This document shows, in pieces, positions 14,963 through 23,278 of a stretch of 64,000 nucleotides of DNA (its first letter is position 1; every line of letters begins with the position of its first letter). The notes below the pieces were generated by a model. The model was not told where the DNA came from. It was given only the letters and a program-made list of their open reading frames with translations, and searched no databases. Source of the stretch: Novosphingobium sp. Rr 2-17 (lineage in GTDB: Bacteria; Pseudomonadota; Alphaproteobacteria; Sphingomonadales; Sphingomonadaceae); assembly GCF_000272475.1 (NCBI RefSeq), contig NZ_AKFJ01000085.1:186001-250000 (forward strand), in the 5' to 3' direction. The position numbers were made by a program, and so were the translations under genes.

Positions 14963-17040
14963 ACTTCAATCTCGACAATTTGGTCAAGCGTTTCGGGCTC
15001 GGTCGAGATCTGGCGCTGGCTGGCAGCGTCATCACGATCATCGCGATGCTCATCCTGCCGCTGCCGGCGTGGATGCTCGACATGGGGCTGGCCTTGTCGA
15101 TCACCTTGTCGGTGATGATCCTGATGACCTCGCTGTTCATCGAAAAGCCGCTCGAACTGTCCGCCTTCCCGACAATTCTGCTGATCGCGACGATGCTGCG
15201 GCTGGGGCTCAATCTTGCCTCGACGCGGCTGATCCTTTCGCACGGCCATGAGGGTGCGCATGCCGCAGGCGGCGTGATCGGCGCGTTCGGCGAATTCCTG
15301 ATGGGTGGCGAGCCGGTGATCGGCATCACCATCTTCGCAATCCTCGTGGTGATTAACTTCGTCGTCATCACAAAGGGCGCGGGGCGCATCGCCGAAGTCG
15401 CCGCGCGTTTCAGCCTCGATGCTATGCCCGGCAAGCAGATGGCGATCGATGCCGATCTCTCCGCCGGCATGATCACGGAAGTCCAAGCGCGCGAGCGGCG
15501 TAGCGAAATCGAAGCGGAGAGCGGCTTTTACGGCGCTATGGACGGCGCTTCGAAGTTCGTGAAGGGCGACGCTGTAGCCGGCTTGCTGATTACCGCGATT
15601 AACATTGTCGTCGGGCTGATCATCGGCGTCGTGATCCACGGCGTGCCGATCGGCGAGGCATTTCACACCTATACGATCCTGACCGTAGGCGACGGATTGG
15701 TCAGCCAGATCCCGGCGCTGATCGTCTCGACCGCAGCGGGGTTGCTGGTGTCAAAGGGGGGCATCGCCGGCAAGACCGGCAATGCGCTCGGCGTGCAGCT
15801 TGGGCGGTATCCCAAGGCGTTCGGCATGGTCGCATTGCTGATGGGCGCGCTGGCGATCATGCCAGGGCTGCCCTTCATCCCGTTCGCGATCTTTGCAGCG
15901 CTGAGTGGCTGGCTGGCGTGGAAAATGAGCCAGCATGCCGAGAGCGCAGCGATTGCGGCGCGACTGGCTGAGGCGATTTCCGAACGCGCGGCGCAACCCG
16001 CCGATGAGCCGGTGTCGCGCACGCTGGCGATCGATGTGGTGCGGCTCGAGATCGGCTATGCGCTGTTGCCGCTGATCAACGATTCGAACGCCGAACCACG
16101 GCTCGACGACCAGGTCCGTGCGCTGCGCCGGCAGATGGCGCTCGATTTCGGCTTCGTGCTGCCGTCGGTACGGATCATCGACAATATGGCGCTGAAAGCC
16201 AACGAATACATCGTCTACATCAAGGAAACGGAGGCGGCGCGCGGCGAGATTCGGCTCGATAAATTGCTGGTGGTCAATGCCGGCGGGAACGACCTGGGTA
16301 TCGTTGGCGAGGAAACACGCGAGCCGGTGTTCAACCTGCCTGCCTTGTGGATCGATCGGGCATTGCGCGACGAGGCCGGTGTGCGCGGGCTGACGGTGGT
16401 CGATTGCGGGACGATTATCACCACGCACCTGACCGAATTGGTCAAGGACAATATCGCCGACCTGCTGTCGTTCACCGAGACACACAAACTCATCACCGAA
16501 ATCCATAAGGATTCGGAGAAATTGGTCGCCGAGATCGTGCCGTCGAAAATCTCGATATCAGGGGTGCAGCGTATTCTGCAGAACCTTTTGTCGGAAGGAA
16601 TTTCGATCCGGGACATCCCGACGATCATGGAGGGCATCGCCGAAGCGGCGCCGCTCAGCAGCAATATCGTCCAGATGACCGAGCATGTCCGCAGCAGGCT
16701 CGCGCGACAGATTTCGGCGCAGCAGACCAATGCCGGCGCGATCCCGATCCTGACGCTGTCGCCGCACTGGGATGCCGAATTCGCGCAGAGCATTGTCGGC
16801 GTGGGGGATGATCGGCATCTCGCCATGGCGCCGTCGAGCCTCCAGGGGTTCATCACTGCGGTGCGCGAGACCTATGACCGGCTTGCAGCGGGCGGCGAAA
16901 TTCCCTGCATGCTCACCAACCCCGCAATCCGACCGTTCGTCCGCTCGATCATCGAGCGCGTGCGGCCTGCGACGGTGGTGCTTTCACAGAATGAAATTCA
17001 TGCGCGTGCGCGAATTCGTGCGCTTGGAACGATCGGATGA
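14959..17040 (+). CDS. flhA: Flagellar export protein FlhA
   Basis: FlhA is the large export-gate protein that couples proton flow to secretion. The 693-residue protein has about eight membrane segments in its first 320 residues. It carries the FHIPEP-region motifs FPTILLIATMLRLGLNLAST and GRIAEVAARFSLDAMPGKQM with GFYGAMDGASKFVKGDA. The cytoplasmic substrate-docking domain includes NLLSEGISIRDIPTIMEGIA. The length is normal. The ATG overlaps the flbD stop by four bases. Confidence 0.96.
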   Translation: MNFNLDNLVKRFGLGRDLALAGSVITIIAMLILPLPAWMLDMGLALSITLSVMILMTSLFIEKPLELSAFPTILLIATMLRLGLNLASTRLILSHGHEGAHAAGGVIGAFGEFLMGGEPVIGITIFAILVVINFVVITKGAGRIAEVAARFSLDAMPGKQMAIDADLSAGMITEVQARERRSEIEAESGFYGAMDGASKFVKGDAVAGLLITAINIVVGLIIGVVIHGVPIGEAFHTYTILTVGDGLVSQIPALIVSTAAGLLVSKGGIAGKTGNALGVQLGRYPKAFGMVALLMGALAIMPGLPFIPFAIFAALSGWLAWKMSQHAESAAIAARLAEAISERAAQPADEPVSRTLAIDVVRLEIGYALLPLINDSNAEPRLDDQVRALRRQMALDFGFVLPSVRIIDNMALKANEYIVYIKETEAARGEIRLDKLLVVNAGGNDLGIVGEETREPVFNLPALWIDRALRDEAGVRGLTVVDCGTIITTHLTELVKDNIADLLSFTETHKLITEIHKDSEKLVAEIVPSKISISGVQRILQNLLSEGISIRDIPTIMEGIAEAAPLSSNIVQMTEHVRSRLARQISAQQTNAGAIPILTLSPHWDAEFAQSIVGVGDDRHLAMAPSSLQGFITAVRETYDRLAAGGEIPCMLTNPAIRPFVRSIIERVRPATVVLSQNEIHARARIRALGTIG

Positions 17041-17060
17041 CCCGCAGCGCGGTGTCGCCA

Positions 17061-17069
17061 TCCTATAAT
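17061..17069 (+). promoter_or_regulatory. Flagellar-type promoter element, fliK-flgD
   Basis: TCCTATAAT lies 36 bases before the fliK ATG in an otherwise GC-rich gap. It matches the recurring flagellar element. No clear half-palindrome is seen upstream of it. The role is inferred. Confidence 0.5.
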
Positions 17070-17104
17070 ATGGGTCGGAGTACCGCTCGTACGAAAGGAT
17101 CTGC

Positions 17105-18874
17105 ATGAAGTGCGCCGTTACGACCGGATCTTCGTTCCCTTTGCCGCAGCCCCAGGGCGTCGGCGTGGTGGCGTCATCCGACGGCTTTGCTGGCGCCATC
17201 GACGCGCTGCTTGCAACCGTTGCGCCAGAGGGGGCGAGCGCGCCCGTGTCGGTCCCGATGGCGAGCATGACGCCGCAATTGGTCGCGCAAGCCGCCACCT
17301 GGGACGGAGCTTCGACTGAGGCGGGGCGTGCGCCCGCCGCCAAGTTCGCGTATGCGGACGCCTCGGGTAACTCCAGCTTGGCTGCGACGGCGGCGACGAG
17401 GGATTTGCTGTGCGCTGGTGGTGCCGCGGCAATCTCGATGGATCGTGCCTGTGCGCCGGATTTGCCTCCCGCCACCGCCCAAATCGCAACCTCGGATCAC
17501 GAGCCGGCGGCACCAGCGCTGGTGCCCGCCGCGGCCAAATCGGACGTTATGTCCACCGCCCCGGCACCACTGCGAGCAATCGTACGCGATGGCGAGCCGG
17601 CAGCGTTGACGGCCAGTCCGCCGACCAACGTGGCGACGGTCGCCGCCATTCAAGCACCTTCGCCCGATGTGCTGGCGGCGCAGGTTGTCGCTAAGGCCGA
17701 GCCGACACCGTCATCGGCTAGACGGGCGGACAAGACCGTCTCGCAGAAAGGATCGCCCCCTCGCGAGCAACCGTCGATGATCGGTTCGCAATCCAATGCG
17801 GAACCGTCCCTGGTCTCGTTCGAAGTGCCGTCGGCGATCAGCCGAGGCGATGGTCTCTCAGCGGCAGGCCAGCGGCCAACTGCCGGCAAGCGCCCCAGAA
17901 ACGAAACAGCCGCGTCGCCGACCCAGGCGACACCGGGCGCGAGTGCCGGGGATAGCACCGCTCGCGACGTTAGCCTGATGGCGGCCGCGTTCGTGGTCGA
18001 TCGTGTTCCGCAAGGCGCATCCTCGCCGTCCGACCCGGCCATGGCCGCCGCAGCCAGCCTGCTTGCGGCTGCTGATGCTACCGTCGCGCAAAGTGCCGCT
18101 CCGGCCGTGGCCTCTCCCGTGCCCGCCGGCACAAAGCAGGTGGCCTTGAACGCGAGCGCCACAGTCTCGCCTGCGATGGGCGGTGCCCATCAGGAGCGGG
18201 GCAACCCCGCAGTCGGAAGCGAGCTTGCTGACGGCGCGTCGTCCGAGAGCTTCCAACTTCCTACCACAGATGCGGTGGCCATGACCCCCGAGGTGAAGGC
18301 TGCCAAGGCCACTCCGGTCGAGGCCGCCATGCCCGACGTAAACAGCGCGCCGGTCGCGCTCGCGGCGACCGCAGCGCCTGCGGTTCCGGTGCAAGTGGTG
18401 AGAGCCCTGCCATCGAGCGTCCCCGAGCCCCGCGTTGCCGCCCGCGTGGGACAGATTGGCCATGAGGTCGGCGTTGCGATCGCGCGTCGTGTGTCAGCCG
18501 GTGGCGACGAACTCGTCGTCCGGCTGATGCCCGCCGAGTTCGGTCGGATCGAAGTCCGGATGGCGTTCGACGAGCGTGGCGGCTTGCGCGCGGTGATTGC
18601 CGCCGACAGTCCGGCGGCGCTCGACATGCTTCGCCGGGACAGCGCCGATCTCAGCCGGGCGCTGACCGACGCGGGCGTGCGCAGCGATGCGAACAGCCTG
18701 AACTTCCAGACCGATGGTGGCAGCCAGAGCGGCAGCGGCCAGTCCCGCAGTCCTTGGCTCGATGCGGGCCGCAAGCTTGCGCGGGCGGCGGACGATGTAC
18801 CGTTTGCGGACGATGGCGAGCCACTTCCCTACCGGCAGGTCCGCACCAGCGGCCGCTACGATCTCATGGCATAG
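17105..18874 (+). CDS. fliK: Flagellar hook-length control protein FliK
   Basis: FliK is the secreted ruler that stops hook growth and triggers the FlhB switch. The 589-residue protein has a long Ala/Pro/Ser-rich unstructured N-terminal part. A compact C-terminal Flg_hook domain lies at about residues 460-560 (ARRVSAGGDELVVRLMPAEF, then GRIEVRMAFDERGGLRAVIA and ALTDAGVRSDANSLNF). High variability outside the last domain is normal for FliK. It is followed directly by flgD, the hook cap, with which it is co-transcribed. Confidence 0.88.
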   Translation: MKCAVTTGSSFPLPQPQGVGVVASSDGFAGAIDALLATVAPEGASAPVSVPMASMTPQLVAQAATWDGASTEAGRAPAAKFAYADASGNSSLAATAATRDLLCAGGAAAISMDRACAPDLPPATAQIATSDHEPAAPALVPAAAKSDVMSTAPAPLRAIVRDGEPAALTASPPTNVATVAAIQAPSPDVLAAQVVAKAEPTPSSARRADKTVSQKGSPPREQPSMIGSQSNAEPSLVSFEVPSAISRGDGLSAAGQRPTAGKRPRNETAASPTQATPGASAGDSTARDVSLMAAAFVVDRVPQGASSPSDPAMAAAASLLAAADATVAQSAAPAVASPVPAGTKQVALNASATVSPAMGGAHQERGNPAVGSELADGASSESFQLPTTDAVAMTPEVKAAKATPVEAAMPDVNSAPVALAATAAPAVPVQVVRALPSSVPEPRVAARVGQIGHEVGVAIARRVSAGGDELVVRLMPAEFGRIEVRMAFDERGGLRAVIAADSPAALDMLRRDSADLSRALTDAGVRSDANSLNFQTDGGSQSGSGQSRSPWLDAGRKLARAADDVPFADDGEPLPYRQVRTSGRYDLMA

Positions 18875-18885
18875 GAGCCCCGCAG

Positions 18886-19560
18886 ATGTCGATTCTTCCC
18901 GTTACCACCACCGCCGCAAGCCAGCCGATCTCGACGAGCGCTGCGGCAGCTCCGAAGGCTGCGATGGGGGCTGACTTCAACATGTTCCTCAAGCTGCTCA
19001 CCACGCAGATGCAGAACCAGGACCCGCTCAGTCCAATGGACAGCACGCAATATACGCAGCAACTCGCGCAATATTCGCAAGTCGAACAGACCGTCCAGCA
19101 GACCGGCACGCTCAAGGACATCCTCGCGCGCCTTTCGACACAGGACATGTCACAGGCGGCAGGCTTTATCGGCCGGGAAGCCGTGTTCAACTCGTCGGTC
19201 TCGGGTCTGGGGGCCACGCCCGCTAGCTGGAATTACAGTGCTGGCGGGGCGATCTCCAGGGCCACTGCGACGATCACCGATGCCTCAGGCGCGCAAGTGT
19301 TCACCGGCCCGATCGATCTCTCCGGCACCGATGGCACTTATCGCTGGGACGGTACGCTGGCGGACGGTAGCAAGGCGCCGAGCGGGGCCTATACCCTAGC
19401 GATCAAGGCGGTTGATGCCTCGGGCGCCGCAGTTGCGACCACTGTCAGCAGCGTGGGCACGGTCAACGATGTGAGCTTGAAGAACGGCGTGGTGTCCCTT
19501 GGCGTCAATGGCGTGGCGATGGCAATGGACACGCTGGTCCGCCTCGCGGTTGCCAAGTAA
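18886..19560 (+). CDS. flgD: Flagellar hook cap protein FlgD
   Basis: FlgD caps the growing hook. The 224-residue protein has the N-terminal signature FLKLLTTQMQNQDPLSPMDS with TQYTQQLAQYSQVEQ. A Tudor/FnIII-like core follows, containing YRWDGTLADGSKAPSGAYTL, and then VNDVSLKNGVVSLGVNG. The ATG at 18886 has AGGAG 12 bases upstream and is chosen over an upstream in-frame ATG inside fliK. It ends the fliK operon. Confidence 0.93.
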   Translation: MSILPVTTTAASQPISTSAAAAPKAAMGADFNMFLKLLTTQMQNQDPLSPMDSTQYTQQLAQYSQVEQTVQQTGTLKDILARLSTQDMSQAAGFIGREAVFNSSVSGLGATPASWNYSAGGAISRATATITDASGAQVFTGPIDLSGTDGTYRWDGTLADGSKAPSGAYTLAIKAVDASGAAVATTVSSVGTVNDVSLKNGVVSLGVNGVAMAMDTLVRLAVAK

Positions 19561-19672
19561 GACGCGCGCCAACGGCTTTAGCTGGCGCCACGACACGGTG
19601 TGCGCGCCGCGTTCTATACCGAAGTAGGCATCGAGGTTTCCGCCACACGGTGCTCACCGGGCCGTCGCGATG

Positions 19673-19724
19673 GTCATGACGACAGGAAGAGCGGGGGTAT
19701 TCCTGCTCTTCCTGTCGTCATGAC
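19673..19724. repeat. Perfect 20-bp inverted repeat after flgD
   Basis: GTCATGACGACAGGAAGAGC (19673-19692) and its exact complement (19705-19724) flank a 12-base loop, GGGGGTATTCCT. No T-run follows on either strand, so it is not a classic terminator, though an RNA hairpin this stable could protect or end the flgD transcript. The rest of 19561-19860 has no gene. A second weaker hairpin (CCACGCG...CGCGTGG, about 19823-19852) lies just before the stop of the convergent gene and may act as a terminator. Confidence 0.7.
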
Positions 19725-19860
19725 TGGATGGTCGGTGAGCGGCGCGATTGCCAAGCCCGGCCGCCGCTGGCGGAACGGTTCATGGTCGGTCCGAATAATG
19801 GGATAACGATAGACGCGATTAACCACGCGCAGGCCGGTATGGCCCGCGCGTGGCACCGTG

Positions 19861-20307
19861 TCAGTTCGGCTGAGCGGCGTCTTGCCCCGGCGGCAGCATG
19901 CACCAGGCGAGAGGCGGCGAGATGCGCTGCGGCGGCGCAGGGTGGCGTCCGCGCTCTACCGATCCCAGCTTATATTCAAGCGCGGCGTCGCGGACGTCGA
20001 TGCGCTGCGGCGAACTCCGCAGGCTGTCGATCCAGAAATCATCCATGATGCAGCCGGGCAGGGCCTCTGGCATGGCCAAGGTCGCGATACATTCGTCAAT
20101 CGACGGGTCTTCGCACGGTCCGATCACATCGACGGCGTCGTCGAGCGTCATCCCCGGCGCGGTCAGCAGCTTTGCCGCCGCTGCCGCCCAAAGGGCATGC
20201 GGATCGACCACCGCGACGGTGAGGTTGATGCGATATTCGGGCTGTGGGCGCGGCTGCAAATCGCAAGAGCCTTTTTCATTCCGCCGACCGCCATGCTCGA
20301 AATTCAT
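19861..20307 (-). CDS. Uncharacterised protein downstream of flagellin
   Basis: I do not recognise this family. The 148-residue protein begins MNFEHGGRRNEKGS and has an Ala-rich helical middle (VVDPHALWAAAAAKLLTAPG). A patterned stretch follows (MTLDDAVDVIGPCEDPSIDE, then MPEALPGCIMDDFWIDSL) and a Pro-rich tail. No signal peptide or membrane segment is seen, so it is probably cytoplasmic. The ATG at 20307 has GGGAG eight bases upstream; a longer frame to 20337 is less likely. About 95 bases upstream is an element like that of the flagellin promoter, so it is plausibly expressed with late flagellar genes. Its function is unknown. Confidence 0.6.
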   Translation of the reverse strand: MNFEHGGRRNEKGSCDLQPRPQPEYRINLTVAVVDPHALWAAAAAKLLTAPGMTLDDAVDVIGPCEDPSIDECIATLAMPEALPGCIMDDFWIDSLRSSPQRIDVRDAALEYKLGSVERGRHPAPPQRISPPLAWCMLPPGQDAAQPN

Positions 20308-20401
20308 GCCATTCTCCCAGTTCCCCGACCAGCGCACCGGTCGTTCTTATGACGGTGGCTATGCACGGAGGACGGGCACCCCAACCATAGAGGAATACTC
20401 C

Positions 20402-20421
20402 TTATTCTGGAGAAATTTTCC
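20402..20421 (-). promoter_or_regulatory. Late flagellar-type promoter element for the 148-aa gene
   Basis: On the minus strand GGAAAATTTCTCC (20421-20409) is followed by AGAATAA (20408-20402). The layout is the same palindrome plus -10-like box seen elsewhere, with AGAATAA in place of TATAAT. The flagellin gene has the same TTTCC-AGAATAA join. The role is inferred. Confidence 0.5.
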
Positions 20422-20458
20422 GTGGGGGCAGCGCGGGCAGGTCGCGGCCGCCTTCGGG

Positions 20459-20863
20459 TCAATGCAGGCGATGGATCGAGCGCCGCCCCAACTCACGCGA
20501 ATGGGCGATCACCACGGAGAGTTCGGCGTAGAGCCGATCCCAGAATTGCAGCGGGATCTCGAAGGTCGCCCCCGCGCCGGTCTGCGTCAGGGTTAGCGAG
20601 ACCGTCTTGGTATGCCTCAAGCTGAAGCGCGCGCCGAAGGCGCCATCGACCGTCTCGTCCGGAAGGGGGTTGGGCAGCGCGATACGCGCCGCCATGATGT
20701 AGCCGCACAACACCTCCGCGCCATATCCGTCCAGCATTGCCTGGGGATACTGGGCCCGGTCGGGGCGGTCGAACAGAATCAGAGCGCCAGACGGGTGGGC
20801 TTCGACACTGATCCGCAGCCGGGCCCCACCGGCATCGATAATCTCGCGAATTCTTGGAAACAC
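20459..20863 (-). CDS. Uncharacterised protein between flagellin and flgD
   Basis: The 134-residue protein (MFPRIREIIDAGGARLRISV, then FEIPLQFWDRLYAELSVVIA) has alternating strand-like segments and no signal peptide. I do not recognise its family. It starts at a GTG with AGGAG seven bases upstream, 67 bases beyond the flagellin terminator, on the same strand. Read-through from fliC or a promoter in the gap could drive it. A role in flagellin handling is possible from position but unproven. Confidence 0.55.
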   Translation of the reverse strand: MFPRIREIIDAGGARLRISVEAHPSGALILFDRPDRAQYPQAMLDGYGAEVLCGYIMAARIALPNPLPDETVDGAFGARFSLRHTKTVSLTLTQTGAGATFEIPLQFWDRLYAELSVVIAHSRELGRRSIHRLH

Positions 20864-20930
20864 CGCGCACTCCTCGAGACACGCCGACCATGAGGTTGGC
20901 GAAACCTACCTGCGCCCTTGCCAAATGGAA

Positions 20931-20957
20931 AAGGCCGGGATGGGGCATCCCGGCCTT
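20931..20957 (-). terminator. Flagellin transcription terminator
   Basis: Read on the minus strand, an 11-bp perfect stem AAGGCCGGGAT / ATCCCGGCCTT with a five-base loop (GCCCC) is followed by TTCC. It lies 40 bases after the fliC stop. The stem plus short T-run fits an intrinsic terminator. Confidence 0.75.
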
Positions 20958-20996
20958 CCCACGATCACCCCGATACGCTGGGGCTGACGCCAGTCC

Positions 20997-21848
20997 TTAA
21001 CGGAACAGCGACGTGATCGTCTGCGGCGCCTGATTGGCGATCGACAGAGCCTGCACGCCAAGCTGCTGCTTGACCTGAAGTGCCTGAAGTTTCGCCGATT
21101 CCTTCGCCAGATCGGCATCGACAAGGCTGCCGATACCCGACTCGATCGCGTCGGACAGCTTGCTCGTGAAGGTCGACTGCGCGTCGATCTGACGCGATGC
21201 CGAACCCAGGTTGCTGAGCGACGTCGCCAGGTTCGTCTGGGTGGTCGTCAGCGTGTCGATCATCGTCGTCGCAGCCGCTGCGGTGCTGACGTTGCCGCTG
21301 GCGGCAACCGTGATGACCGAACCGCCCAGGTCGAGACCCTGGTTCGCAACCGACAGCGAATCGGGCTGCCAGGTGCCACCGGCGGTGCCATCCTGCAGCG
21401 ACTGGAGGGCCGAAACCGCCCCGCCGCTTGCCTTCAACAGGTTGGTGCCGTTGAAGTCGGATGCATTGACGATGGTCGTGATCTGATCGCGAAGGGCGGT
21501 GAAGTCCTTGTTGATGCCGTCACGCGATGCCTGATCGATCCCGGTGTCGGCCGCCTGATAGGCTTTCGCCTTCATTTGGTTGACGACATCGGAGATCTGC
21601 TCAGCACCGGCGATAGCCACGTCCGTCACGCTCTTGGCGCGTGACAGGGAAGACGTGACCGACTGCAAGCCACCCAGATCGCTGCGGAGGCTCTGGGCAG
21701 TGGTATAGGCTGCCGAGTTGTCCTTGGTCGATGCCACGTTCATACCGGTGGTGATCCGGCTCGAGGTCGTGCTGAGTGCTTTGGTCGTCGATGTCAGGCT
21801 CTGGAGAGCTGCCATTGCGCCGGTGTTGGTGTTTACCGAAAGTGCCAT
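20997..21848 (-). CDS. fliC: Flagellin
   Basis: This is the filament subunit. The 283-residue protein has the N-terminal D0/D1 signature (ALSVNTNTGAMAALQSLTST, then SSRITTGMNVASTKDNSAAY). The C-terminal D1/D0 ends in LQVKQQLGVQALSIANQAPQ and SLFR. The variable D2/D3 region is almost absent, as in other alphaproteobacteria. It is the only flagellin in the window. AGGAA lies just upstream of the ATG. The leader carries a terminator-like hairpin and a late-type promoter element. FlbT, a known regulator of flagellin mRNA in Caulobacter, is encoded at 34799. Confidence 0.96.
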   Translation of the reverse strand: MALSVNTNTGAMAALQSLTSTTKALSTTSSRITTGMNVASTKDNSAAYTTAQSLRSDLGGLQSVTSSLSRAKSVTDVAIAGAEQISDVVNQMKAKAYQAADTGIDQASRDGINKDFTALRDQITTIVNASDFNGTNLLKASGGAVSALQSLQDGTAGGTWQPDSLSVANQGLDLGGSVITVAASGNVSTAAAATTMIDTLTTTQTNLATSLSNLGSASRQIDAQSTFTSKLSDAIESGIGSLVDADLAKESAKLQALQVKQQLGVQALSIANQAPQTITSLFR

Positions 21849-21864
21849 GATTATTCCTTCTTGG

Positions 21865-21899
21865 AAAAAAGACCGCTTCTGCAGTCTGGACCAGAAGCG
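21865..21899 (-). promoter_or_regulatory. Terminator-like hairpin in the flagellin leader
   Basis: On the minus strand, CGCTTCTG (21899-21892) pairs perfectly with CAGAAGCG (21881-21874) around a ten-base loop. GTC and TTTTTT (21870-21865) follow, then the Shine-Dalgarno and the fliC ATG at 21848. A stem followed by six T's in a 5' leader suggests attenuation or an RNA-binding switch. FlbT acting on the flagellin leader is known in Caulobacter; its use of this hairpin is inference. Confidence 0.55.
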
Positions 21900-21937
21900 C
21901 TGGCCCGCGGCGCCGTGAAGATTGTCTCGGGGCGCCC

Positions 21938-21950
21938 TTTATTCTGGAAA
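21938..21950 (-). promoter_or_regulatory. Candidate flagellin promoter element
   Basis: TTTCC (21950-21946) joined to AGAATAAA (21945-21938) on the minus strand resembles the element before the 148-residue gene. An overlapping TATCCGATATT just upstream (about 21963-21953) resembles the sigma-28 -10 box GCCGATAA, so the true -10 is ambiguous. It lies about 90 bases before the ATG. Confidence 0.45.
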
Positions 21951-22018
21951 GAAATATCGGATAAACCAACTGATGTAGATGAATTATTACTGGTTAACGG
22001 CACGCATGTGTAATGCGA

Positions 22019-22789
22019 TCAGAACGGGAATAGCGCGTCGTAGATTTGCTGACCCCAGCGCGCCTGTTGCGCATCGGTCAATTGCCCCCGGCCGCCATAG
22101 CTGATCCGCGCCTCGGCGATCTGGCTATGCTGGATGCTGTTGTCGCGTGCGATATCCTCGGGCCGGACCATCCCCGACACGACCAATTCGCGCAGTTCGA
22201 AATTGACCCGGACTTCCTGCTTGCCACGGATCAGCAAATTGCCGTTTGGCATGACCCCGATAACCGTGGCCGCGATCGTCATGTTGATCGTCTCACTGCG
22301 GCTAGTGTTGCCCGCGCCGTTCGATTCCGAGCTGGAATTGGTGTCGATGAGCTTAGACGGATCGACCGCGCCCGGCAGCGCCTTGGCGAGCGGGGTCTGG
22401 AGGCCGAGCAGCGCGGTGAGGCCGGACTTTTCGGTGCCGGTGCGGCTGCGCGTGGTGGTGTTATCGACCGCAGCCTTGTCGGCGATGTTGATTTTGACCG
22501 TGAGGATATCACCCACGCGCCCAGCACGCTGGTCGCGGAAGAAAGCGCCGCTGCCGGTGCGGAACAGCGATGCGCTAGGCGTTGACGGGGGCGGGGTGGC
22601 CATCCCCGTAGCCAAGGTGCCGGAGCGAGAGGCGGCACTTTGCTGGCCAAGCGAGGCTTCAACCGCCGGGCTCGCGCTTTGCTCGGCCGGTGACAGCTTT
22701 GGCGGCTTGCCGATTGCTTTGAGATGGCCGACCGAGCCGCATCCCGACAGGGAGAGCGCGACGAGTGCGAACGGAACGATGATTTTCAT
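22019..22789 (-). CDS. flgH: Flagellar L-ring lipoprotein FlgH
   Basis: FlgH forms the outer-membrane ring of the basal body. The 256-residue precursor starts MKIIVPFALVALSLSGCGSV with a lipobox LSGC at residues 16-19. The family motifs are FFRDQRAGRVGDILTVKINI, ATVIGVMPNGNLLIRGKQEV and VVSGMVRPEDIARDNSI. It ends ARWGQQIYDALFPF. The ATG at 22789 is chosen because the signal peptide begins there. It is the last gene of the flgF-flgG-flgA-flgH operon. Confidence 0.95.
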   Translation of the reverse strand: MKIIVPFALVALSLSGCGSVGHLKAIGKPPKLSPAEQSASPAVEASLGQQSAASRSGTLATGMATPPPSTPSASLFRTGSGAFFRDQRAGRVGDILTVKINIADKAAVDNTTTRSRTGTEKSGLTALLGLQTPLAKALPGAVDPSKLIDTNSSSESNGAGNTSRSETINMTIAATVIGVMPNGNLLIRGKQEVRVNFELRELVVSGMVRPEDIARDNSIQHSQIAEARISYGGRGQLTDAQQARWGQQIYDALFPF

Positions 22790-22809
22790 GGACGGTCCTT
22801 GGCTGGGGC

Positions 22810-23277
22810 TCAACGCGGCGCGACGCGGACGATACCGGTGCTTTCGACGACGCCATCGAGTGTGCGGTTGGTCGACAGGCTGACGATACGGACGAAATCG
22901 CCCGCCGCCCCGCTGCCGAGTGCTCGACCGGCGGTGGTGATGGCGAGGCCGCCGTCGCGCAGCGTGATCGTGACGGGCTCGCCGCGACGGACGAGCTGCG
23001 GGCGGATCAAGTCGGACGACCGCAATATCGCGCCTGCGGAAAGCGCGCGCGCCGCCTCCATGCCAACCATATCCTTGAGCCGCGGCGCGGCGCGCGCTTG
23101 TGCCAGCGGCAGCTCCTGCGTCGTGAAGTCGCCTGCCGCCAGCAAATCGCCTTTGGCGACCGCGTGATCGAGCACCGGGACGGTAAGCGTGGCCTCCGCA
23201 GGGGGGACCGCCTGGGCCCAGGCAGCCGCGGGGGCGAAGGCCAGGGTGAGCAGCAGACGCGCGATGGTCAGTCGCAT
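22810..23277 (-). CDS. flgA: Flagellar P-ring chaperone FlgA
   Basis: FlgA is a periplasmic chaperone for P-ring assembly. The 155-residue precursor has a Sec signal peptide (MRLTIARLLLTLAFAPAAAWA) and the SAF-type domain VPVLDHAVAKGDLLAAGDF. VTITLRDGGLAITTAGRALG and GDFVRIVSLSTNRTLDGVV follow. It follows flgG by one base and precedes flgH in the same operon. Confidence 0.9.
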   Translation of the reverse strand: MRLTIARLLLTLAFAPAAAWAQAVPPAEATLTVPVLDHAVAKGDLLAAGDFTTQELPLAQARAAPRLKDMVGMEAARALSAGAILRSSDLIRPQLVRRGEPVTITLRDGGLAITTAGRALGSGAAGDFVRIVSLSTNRTLDGVVESTGIVRVAPR

Positions 23278-23278
23278 C

